Shown here one piece after another: positions 7,714 through 14,353 of a stretch of DNA of 64,000 nt. The DNA comes from an uncultured Tenacibaculum sp. (GTDB lineage: Bacteria > Bacteroidota > Bacteroidia > Flavobacteriales > Flavobacteriaceae). The notes beneath the pieces were generated by a model. The model was not told the origin of the DNA. It saw nothing but the letters and a program-made list of their open reading frames with translations, and made no database searches. The stretch lies in NCBI GenBank assembly GCA_947496185.1, contig CANMCD010000001.1, positions 124,001 to 188,000 of the forward strand, written 5' to 3'. The number at the start of each line of letters is the position of its first letter. Position 1 is the first letter of the stretch. Position numbers and translations under genes: made by a program.

Positions 7714-10700
7714 ATGTCATTACTTGCTAGTACCCATTTTACCCCTGTGGTCGGTCTCGACACCCATTTTACCACGCTACCACCTTTTAATCCCTTTCAA
7801 CCCTTTATTGGACTGGTTTTTGATCCGATGGACTATATCCCTTTTATTGGAACTAACGTATACATTAACGGTGCTAAACGAGCAGTTTCCGATACCAGTG
7901 GTGTATTGATTACCATGTTTCACATACCCATTGCTAGTCCTTTTGCTCTAGCACCCATTATTGGACACGAAAGCATGAATTTCTTTGCTAGTCAAACCGT
8001 ATTTGCTGATGGTACACGCCTTAGTCCTAAAGGACATATGGTAATGACCTGTAATGATATTGGGATTCCTTTATCAATTCAGCCTGGTAAAAACAAACCC
8101 AAGAAAAACTTTATCTCATTATTTGCACCCACCTCTTTTTCCGCATCCATTCCAACGGGCCCTCCTGTTTTTGTAGGAGGCCCCTACATTCCAGATGTTG
8201 CAGGGATAGTACAAGGCATGGCTATGAGTTATGGATTTGGTGCTGTACTACGAAAACTAGGAAAAACAGCCAATAAAATAGCAAACAAGATAGCCAAAAA
8301 ACAAGGCAAGGGCTCTAATAAGGTCAGCCGTTGGCTTTGTAAATTAGGCTTTGAACCTATTAACCTTGTAACAGGGGCAGTTACCTATGAAGGACTTGAT
8401 TTTGAATTGCACGGGGTGATTCCCTTTACTTGGGAACGCGTATGGGATTCTGATTCCGATTTTGTAGGCATGCTAGGACATGGGGTGAGCTGCAAGTACG
8501 ATCGTTCGGTTGATATTTTTGAAGAAGAAGAAGTTGTAGGACTTCGTTTTGACGATGGTAGGATGCTATCGTTTCCCTTGCTAGATCGTGGAGAAAGCTA
8601 TTATTTACGTCAAGAGAAAACGACCCTTACCCGCAGTCCCAAAGGACATTTTATCGCCTATGATCATACCGAAGAGTATTATTATCACTTTGAAATGCAA
8701 AGTGTCAACTTTTCTGAAACTCCACGATATCAACTTTCCAAAATAGAAGACCTTCGCGGGTTTACCATAGCCTTTGAATATTACTTTGATAAACTGGTTA
8801 AAATCGTTGATACGGCAAAGCGTACCTTACTATTGGAATACAATGCCCAAGGTTTTGTGGCAAAGGTAAATCAAGAGACCATTATAGGAGAACAAACCTT
8901 GGTAAGTTATACCTATGATACACTAGGAAACATGACAGGCATTACTGATGCCTTGGAGCAAACCACCGTTATGGAGTACCAAGAGCATTTGATGGTAAAG
9001 AAAACCGATCGTAACGGACAGACTTTTTATTGGGAATATGAGGGAAGTGGTATTGATGCCAAGTGTGTTCATACATGGGGAGATGGTGGTTGGCAAGAGG
9101 GTTGGATGGAATACCACCCCGAAGAGGGCTATAACAAGATAACCGATGCAAATCGTATTGATACCTATTACTATTACACCCCTGAGGGATTGGTAACTGA
9201 GATAAAAAACGGAGAGGGCGATAGTAGCTTTACCGAGTATACTAAGCACAAGGAGGTCTATCGTGAGATTGATGCCGAAGACAATGTTACAGGCTATACC
9301 TATGACGATAAAGGAAATCAAACAAGTATTGTATATCCTGACGGGACGATTTCGTATTTTATGTATAACGACCATGGGCGTTTAGCCTTGGTGATAGATC
9401 CCGAAGGAAACAAACGAAATTATACCTACAAAAAAGAACACCCGCACTTGATCAACAGTATTATGGAGCCTGATAATAGTATGACGGTATTGCAATACAA
9501 CGATCTACAACTGGTTAGTGAGGTGCGTAATGGGGAAAGAAAAAGTACACTTACCTATGATAAAGCGCATAACTTAAACAGCTTAACAGACCAAGATGGC
9601 GAGGTAACAGGTTGGTACTACGATCATATGGGTAGGGTTGCCAATACCAGTACCAACGGAAAAGTACAGGAAAGTTATAGTTACGATCGTTTGGGACGTG
9701 TTACTCATATTTATACAGGCGAAGGAGGGGTTACTATCCTGAAATATAATGCCTATGATGAAGTAATAGAGGCTGCTGGGAATCATACCTCCAAGGTATT
9801 GTTTAGTTATACCCCCATGGGGAGTCTAAAAATGCGTCAAGAACAAGATACCAAAGTACATTTTATCTATGATAAGATGGAACAGTTGACTAGTATTAAA
9901 AACGAACATGGAGAAACCTATCGTTTTACGCGTAATAAAAATGGTGAGATTGTAAAGGAAACGGGTTTTGATGCCTTGACAAAGGTCTATAGAAGAGACC
10001 GAGCAGGCAAGGTAATAAAGGTAGAGCGTCCCGATAATCAGTTTACCGAATACGAATACGATGCTTTGGGAAAAATAGTGCGTGCTGAGTATAGTGATGG
10101 TACGTGGGAGACCTTTAATTACAATAAAAACGGACAACTTATCGATGCGCATAACCAAAACTGTGCGGTGTATTTATCACGGGATGCGATGGGACGAGTA
10201 GTGGAAGAAAGACAAACCACAGGTATTCCCAGTGATCAGGGATATAGCATCACTAGTGAGTATACCAAAAATGGTTACCGCAGTCATATCCGTTCTTGTT
10301 TGGGAGCACATATTGAGCATCATTACAATCTAAAGGGACAATGTACAAGTACCCATGCACAACAAGGGGATAGCACGCAGTACCAAGCACAAATGCAGTA
10401 CAGCCCTTTAGGACAAGAGATAGAGCGTTTGGTTAGTGGTGGCATTCGTAGCAAGCGTTCTTATAACGATTTTGGCATGCAGGCAACCCACCAAGTACAA
10501 GGCAGGGGGCGTGATTATCGCAATACCCGATATTCTTGGACTCCCAGTCTTCAATTGAATTATATACTAGACATTCCCCAATGTATTGGTACTAAGTTTA
10601 CCTATAATGAATTGGGAAGTTTGGCTAGTGCGCAATATTGGAATAATACGTATGATTATAAGTTACCTGACGAGGTTGGAAACCTTTATAAAACCAAGGA

Positions 10701-11916
10701 AAAGGACGACCGAAAATACGGTGCTGGTGGTAGGTTGTTAGAAGACAAAGAGTGGCATTACCTCTATGACAAGGAAGGTAACCTTATTAAAAAGACCAAA
10801 AACAATAGTGAGGCAATCATTGCAGCCTTTAAAAAAGAGCAGCAAGGCAAGCCGCCTAAGAAGCTGTATTGGATTGATAGGGTCTTTGGGTATACAGGTG
10901 AGCCTGACGAGCCTGATTTAGCTCCTAAAACCGATCCTGAGCAATGGAAATATGGGGAATGGCAGTACACATGGCAAGCCAATGGGATGTTAAGAAGTGT
11001 AAAAGACCCTAAGGGAAAGGTAACGGCTTTTGAATACGATGCACTGGGCAGGCGAACCGTTAAAATAAACCTTGCACAAAAAGAAATACACCGTTATATT
11101 TACGATGGCAACGTTCTTTTACATGAGTTTAGTTATCCTTTAGGAGACAGGCCCAAGGCGGTAGCGGATGATATAGGTAGGTTGTTTCTTGAAAAAAAGG
11201 AGGATACCTCCAATCTAGTGACTTGGGTGTTTGATGAGGGTACTTTTATCCCCCAAGCTAAAATAGTTGGGGATAAGACCTATTCCATCATATCGGATTA
11301 CCTAGGCACGCCTATTTTATCATTTGATCAAGAGGGGAACAAGGTATGGGAGCGAGAATTGGATATTTACGGAAAACCCCGTAGAGGTGATAATACGTTT
11401 ATACCGTTTTTATACCAAGGGCAGTATTATGATCAGGAAACAGGATTAGCGTATAACAGGTTTAGGTATTATGATCCTGATACGGGGACGTATATTTCTA
11501 AAGACCCAATAGGGCTTTTAGGGAATAATCCGAATTTGTATGCATATGTACACGATTCTAATGGGTGGATTGATCCGTTTGGGTTGGATTGTGCTAAGTT
11601 TGATAAGCTAGTAGGGAGTAAAAAATTCAAAGATCATTTTATTAGACATAAAAAATTAATAGAAGAGTACACAGGGAAGAAATACAAATGGAAAACGGAT
11701 CAACAAGAGTTTTTAACCGATATTAAGAAATTAATTGATGATGATGTTTTTAAACATGTTGGACAAGGAACACTTAAGAAAAATCAACCAATAATGGAAA
11801 TTTTTAAAAGTAATAAAGTCACAACTGCCATCAAGGATTTAGGAGATGGTGTTGGAGAATGGGCAACTTCGATAGAAAAAGGAAAGGGAATGGATTTGGC
11901 TATACAGTTTTTATAA
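7714..11916 (+). CDS. PAAR-like/Rhs polymorphic toxin with variable C-terminal toxin domain
   Basis: A 1400-aa Rhs protein, probably an effector of a Bacteroidota type VI secretion system. Residues 1-150 are a PAAR-like tip domain (two ThFT/THFTTLPP repeats, then ADGTRLSPKGHMVMTCNDIG) with no signal peptide. DUF6531 begins near 212 (FEPINLVTGAVTYEGLDFEL). Residues 300-1250 hold tandem YD/Rhs repeats forming the toxin-encapsulating shell. The core ends with RYYDPDTGTYISKDPIG (Asp1264) and DPFG (Asp1287), the aspartyl self-cleavage motif, here with 19 residues between the two DPxG boxes. Residues 1292-1400 are the variable toxin, of unrecognised family, containing HFIRHKKLIEEYTG and GQGTLKKNQP. 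An immunity candidate follows 2 bp later. No VgrG or T6SS genes are in the window. Confidence 0.9.
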   Translation: MSLLASTHFTPVVGLDTHFTTLPPFNPFQPFIGLVFDPMDYIPFIGTNVYINGAKRAVSDTSGVLITMFHIPIASPFALAPIIGHESMNFFASQTVFADGTRLSPKGHMVMTCNDIGIPLSIQPGKNKPKKNFISLFAPTSFSASIPTGPPVFVGGPYIPDVAGIVQGMAMSYGFGAVLRKLGKTANKIANKIAKKQGKGSNKVSRWLCKLGFEPINLVTGAVTYEGLDFELHGVIPFTWERVWDSDSDFVGMLGHGVSCKYDRSVDIFEEEEVVGLRFDDGRMLSFPLLDRGESYYLRQEKTTLTRSPKGHFIAYDHTEEYYYHFEMQSVNFSETPRYQLSKIEDLRGFTIAFEYYFDKLVKIVDTAKRTLLLEYNAQGFVAKVNQETIIGEQTLVSYTYDTLGNMTGITDALEQTTVMEYQEHLMVKKTDRNGQTFYWEYEGSGIDAKCVHTWGDGGWQEGWMEYHPEEGYNKITDANRIDTYYYYTPEGLVTEIKNGEGDSSFTEYTKHKEVYREIDAEDNVTGYTYDDKGNQTSIVYPDGTISYFMYNDHGRLALVIDPEGNKRNYTYKKEHPHLINSIMEPDNSMTVLQYNDLQLVSEVRNGERKSTLTYDKAHNLNSLTDQDGEVTGWYYDHMGRVANTSTNGKVQESYSYDRLGRVTHIYTGEGGVTILKYNAYDEVIEAAGNHTSKVLFSYTPMGSLKMRQEQDTKVHFIYDKMEQLTSIKNEHGETYRFTRNKNGEIVKETGFDALTKVYRRDRAGKVIKVERPDNQFTEYEYDALGKIVRAEYSDGTWETFNYNKNGQLIDAHNQNCAVYLSRDAMGRVVEERQTTGIPSDQGYSITSEYTKNGYRSHIRSCLGAHIEHHYNLKGQCTSTHAQQGDSTQYQAQMQYSPLGQEIERLVSGGIRSKRSYNDFGMQATHQVQGRGRDYRNTRYSWTPSLQLNYILDIPQCIGTKFTYNELGSLASAQYWNNTYDYKLPDEVGNLYKTKEKDDRKYGAGGRLLEDKEWHYLYDKEGNLIKKTKNNSEAIIAAFKKEQQGKPPKKLYWIDRVFGYTGEPDEPDLAPKTDPEQWKYGEWQYTWQANGMLRSVKDPKGKVTAFEYDALGRRTVKINLAQKEIHRYIYDGNVLLHEFSYPLGDRPKAVADDIGRLFLEKKEDTSNLVTWVFDEGTFIPQAKIVGDKTYSIISDYLGTPILSFDQEGNKVWERELDIYGKPRRGDNTFIPFLYQGQYYDQETGLAYNRFRYYDPDTGTYISKDPIGLLGNNPNLYAYVHDSNGWIDPFGLDCAKFDKLVGSKKFKDHFIRHKKLIEEYTGKKYKWKTDQQEFLTDIKKLIDDDVFKHVGQGTLKKNQPIMEIFKSNKVTTAIKDLGDGVGEWATSIEKGKGMDLAIQFL

Positions 11917-11918
11917 AT

Positions 11919-12365
11919 ATGATTACTTCTTTAATTAATAAATGTATCGAAGATATTGTTTTATCAGGATACACAGAATTGGAAGAAATAGCTCACTTTT
12001 CACCTATGATGTGGTGGGTTTATCTAAAATTGGAAGATAATAGTTATATTCTTTTATCATCAAATGATGGAAGTATCTCTATTGAAAACAAAGAGTATAT
12101 AGAATGCAATTTTGATATAGAAGAAGAAGATTTGTTTACAATCTCATCTTACTCAAAATCAGAATATGGTACAATTTCTAAAGTGGATTTGTTTTATGAT
12201 AGCAATTCAAATTTAATATCTCTAGGAATTGAGATTAATAAAAGCAAGTATTTGTTATTCGATTCTTTAGATTTTGATGGTTTTAAAATTAAAGAAGATG
12301 TTAATAGAGATGATATAAGAAAGAATATTTTATTTAAAACTATAAAGACTATTAATGGGAAATAA
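11919..12365 (+). CDS. Putative immunity protein for the adjacent Rhs toxin
   Basis: A 148-aa acidic protein starting at ATG 11919 (MITSLINKC), two bases after the Rhs stop codon. An upstream in-frame start inside the Rhs gene is possible but would overlap the toxin domain, so I rejected it. Position, small size, acidity (EIEEEDLFTIS, KIKEDVNRDDIRK) and a clear drop in GC content, shared with the toxin tip but not with the Rhs shell, are all typical of cognate immunity genes that travel with their toxin. No immunity family is recognised from the sequence. Function is inferred from context only. Confidence 0.7.
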   Translation: MITSLINKCIEDIVLSGYTELEEIAHFSPMMWWVYLKLEDNSYILLSSNDGSISIENKEYIECNFDIEEEDLFTISSYSKSEYGTISKVDLFYDSNSNLISLGIEINKSKYLLFDSLDFDGFKIKEDVNRDDIRKNILFKTIKTINGK

Positions 12366-12465
12366 ACTTGTTTTTATAAATCATTACTATTACCTAGAAA
12401 AGAGTAACAAAAATAAAAAGCATAACTTATAAATAGATAATAATATAAAGCTACGCTTAACAGCT

Positions 12466-12498
12466 AAAGCAGTTACCTATATGTGTGACTGCTTTTTT
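12466..12498 (+). terminator. Rho-independent terminator after Rhs/immunity unit
   Basis: Arms AAAGCAGTTAC (12466-12476) and GTGACTGCTTT (12485-12495) pair over 11 bp with one G-U pair, followed by a T run. It separates the toxin/immunity transcript from the cas13b fragment. Confidence 0.7.
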
Positions 12499-12559
12499 AT
12501 TGATAGGCTTGTTTGGTTTTAAAATCTCTCAAACACATATCAATAAGGTTTAAGATAAA

Positions 12560-13378
12560 ATGAAAGCCAAGCGCGAGTGGAAGCGAAAAATCTTAAACCC
12601 CGAAAAATCCATCCGTTTATACAAGGTACAAGACATTGTGATGTTTGAAATGGCAAAATACTTAGTGAAGCACCATCTTAATGAAAATATAGATACCAAT
12701 CTAGAAGATTGGTCGTTACAACGTATTCGGTTTGAAGATGAGAAAACTGAAGCGCATCAAGAAGCATCACAATCACTCAAAAACGTATTGGATATTCCAA
12801 TTCGTATTTCCATGAAATCACAGGGTATACTGGTAAAAGCAGAAGTGCCGCTAAAACAATACGGCAAGGTACGCGCTTTGTTATACCATAAAAGAGCTTC
12901 AGAATTCTTAAAATACCTACGTCACTACGATGTAGAAGAAATAACCTACGCGCAGTTAAAGGAAATCGTAGCGTGGCTTAACGGAGAATACGATAAAAAC
13001 TCCCCATTTTCAGTAGACGAGGCAGGAACTTTAGAAATTTATGGAGAAGACGCGTTTAAAAAATTTTTAGCACTAGAAAAACATGCTTTGGAAAAAGGAT
13101 ACACACCTAAAAATCCAAAAAAAGGACATTTTAATTTTAAAGAAGGAATGCTAGAACTAGCCAAAGTTTCTGAGGTTGAAGATCATGTTGTGGAGAAAAT
13201 AATTCAATATAGAAATATGTGTTCGCATGGAGGTTTTATATTTGAAAGTAAAAAGAATTTGTTTCATCCCAACGAAGCATTAAAGTCAGCGTCCCCTTTT
13301 GAAATAGTAGAAGACATTACAAAGCAAATCGTAGAAGCGAATAAGTTGCTAACGGAAAAAGGAGAAGTGTATGTGTGA
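12560..13378 (+). CDS. C-terminal (HEPN2) fragment of type VI-B CRISPR effector Cas13b
   Basis: This 272-aa product corresponds to roughly the last quarter of Cas13b (normally about 1100-1200 aa). Matching landmarks in order: PEKSIRLYKVQDIVMFEMAK (about 14-33; Cas13b has IRRYK.QDI.LFLMAK), VPLKQYGKVRALLYHKR (about 96-112; Cas13b I.LK.YG.F...L..KR), and the catalytic HEPN RNxxxH box RNMCSH at Arg218-His223 near the C-terminus. HEPN1, the helical domains and the lid are missing. A TAA lies three codons before the ATG, so the frame does not continue upstream. The stop overlaps the csx28-like start by 8 bp, as in native VI-B2 operons. The frame is undamaged, so it could be a remnant or a stand-alone HEPN protein. 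Identification rests on motif recall, not a search. Confidence 0.78.
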   Translation: MKAKREWKRKILNPEKSIRLYKVQDIVMFEMAKYLVKHHLNENIDTNLEDWSLQRIRFEDEKTEAHQEASQSLKNVLDIPIRISMKSQGILVKAEVPLKQYGKVRALLYHKRASEFLKYLRHYDVEEITYAQLKEIVAWLNGEYDKNSPFSVDEAGTLEIYGEDAFKKFLALEKHALEKGYTPKNPKKGHFNFKEGMLELAKVSEVEDHVVEKIIQYRNMCSHGGFIFESKKNLFHPNEALKSASPFEIVEDITKQIVEANKLLTEKGEVYV

Positions 13379-13922
13379 GTTTTTTATAGACAATGACGGG
13401 GAGCTTATTGCGGCTTTGGTAGCGGTGGGATTGTTTTTTTTAGGAGGGAATCAATGGAGAAAGCAACGGAATAAGGAGTTGACTGTTAAAACCAAAGAAG
13501 AACTCAATAGTAAAAAATTAGAGGCATTAATGGCGGTTTGGTCTTTGTTAAAATTTATGACTTTAAAGGACAACGGATATAATATTTATGTAAATATCCC
13601 CGAGGATAGTTTTAAAAATAAACATCAATGTGTGCAACGCAGTCAGTTGTTTTTTGAAAGTGTTTCCAAGTTGTTTTATGACGACGGTCACGGTTTGTAT
13701 ATTTCGCAATACTATCGTGAAATTCGTAATCATTTGTTTGATTGTAGAAGGCATTACAAATTTCATTACGATAAAGGAATGCTGAATGCGAAAAAAGGAG
13801 AGCAGCCGAGTTTTATAAGATTAGATAAAAAAGGAATAAAAAGAGCCCAATTAAATTATGATAGGATGAATTCTTTGTTGAAAAATGCCATGAAAGAGTT
13901 TGAAAAGGCATTGGAGGTGTAA
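13371..13922 (+). CDS. Csx28-like type VI-B2 CRISPR accessory membrane protein
   Basis: A 183-aa protein with one N-terminal membrane helix (ELIAALVAVGLFFLGG, about 11-26), a basic juxtamembrane region, and an alpha-helical domain with two overlapping RxxxxH-type motifs: R116-EIRN-H121 and R127-HYKF-H132. Size, topology, a divergent HEPN-like motif and position directly after cas13b match Csx28, which forms a membrane pore that enhances Cas13b defence. Full length with no frame damage. Start ATG 13371 overlaps the Cas13b fragment stop by 8 bp (translational coupling). The repeat pair begins 14 bp after its stop. The remaining uncertainty is whether it is still functional without a full Cas13b. 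Confidence 0.75.
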   Translation: MCEFFIDNDGELIAALVAVGLFFLGGNQWRKQRNKELTVKTKEELNSKKLEALMAVWSLLKFMTLKDNGYNIYVNIPEDSFKNKHQCVQRSQLFFESVSKLFYDDGHGLYISQYYREIRNHLFDCRRHYKFHYDKGMLNAKKGEQPSFIRLDKKGIKRAQLNYDRMNSLLKNAMKEFEKALEV

Positions 13923-13935
13923 TAAGATATTTATA

Positions 13936-14037
13936 AATCGCTGGACTGCTTTTTTGGAAGGTAGTCACAGCTACGTTGTTTAGATGTGCTATATATTTTT
14001 GGCTGCGAAGGGCCTCAGTTTGGAAGGTAGTCACAGC
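13936..14037 (+). CRISPR. Minimal type VI-B CRISPR array: two 36-nt repeats, one 30-nt spacer
   Basis: Repeat A is 13936-13971 and repeat B is 14002-14037, both 36 nt and ending with the same 19 nt, TTTGGAAGGTAGTCACAGC. Between them lies exactly 30 nt (13972-14001). The 36/30 geometry, the T-rich run before GGAAGGTA, and the TCACAGC end facing a GCTG start (stem ends) are the hallmarks of type VI-B repeats. The 5' halves of A and B differ, so at least one is degenerate. It sits 14 bp after the csx28-like gene. No cas1/cas2 in the window, which is common for VI-B loci. Confidence 0.78.
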
Positions 14038-14046
14038 CTAGTTTTT

Positions 14047-14085
14047 AAAAAGTCCAGTGTTTATAGGGATGCTGGGCTTTTTTTT
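14047..14085 (+). terminator. Rho-independent terminator after the CRISPR repeats
   Basis: Arms AAAAAGTCCAG (14047-14057) and CTGGGCTTTTT (14072-14082) pair over 11 bp with one G-U pair, then more T. It would end the cas13b-fragment/csx28/array transcript. Confidence 0.68.
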
Positions 14086-14100
14086 AGCGAAATAGGAATA

Positions 14101-14149
14101 AAAAAATGACCTTTTTCGGGGTGGTATGCTCCGAAAAAGGTCATTTTTT
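14101..14149. terminator. Bidirectional terminator-like perfect inverted repeat
   Basis: Perfect 19-bp arms (14101-14119 and 14131-14149; core TGACCTTTTTCGG) around an 11-nt loop, with A and T runs at the outer ends, so it can terminate in both directions between the CRISPR remnant and the minus-strand peptidase gene. Confidence 0.7.
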
Positions 14150-14167
14150 CAATCCTAGCTTAGGGTC

Positions 14168-14238
14168 AGTTTTATTATTTGTTCGCTAATGGTTTTTGTA
14201 AGGTTTTTTAGCTAGTTTTATTATTTGTTCGCTAATGG
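14168..14238. repeat. Two 25-nt direct repeats, 46-bp period
   Basis: The 25-nt unit AGTTTTATTATTTGTTCGCT+AATGG is identical at 14168-14192 and 14214-14238. Both are followed within a short distance by a TTTTTTAGCTAG tract (second one near 14240-14252), and CTAGC/GCTAG can form a small hairpin there. It looks like a local tandem duplication in the non-coding end of the accessory island. Confidence 0.65.
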
Positions 14239-14353
14239 CTACCGCTAGCTTTTTTAGCTAGTGGCGATTATTAGTAAGAAAAAAAAATACGCTGGCAAGA
14301 ATTTTAAAAATCCGTACCAACGTATCTATATAACGTGATTAAAATACTAGAAA

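Noticed and set aside
8923-10982. Several long minus-strand frames inside the Rhs gene
   Set aside because: Shadows of the repetitive YD-rich coding strand; no family features of their own.
13936-14037. Active, adaptive CRISPR array
   Set aside because: Only two partly diverged repeats and one spacer, a truncated effector and no adaptation genes in view; I annotate it as a remnant.
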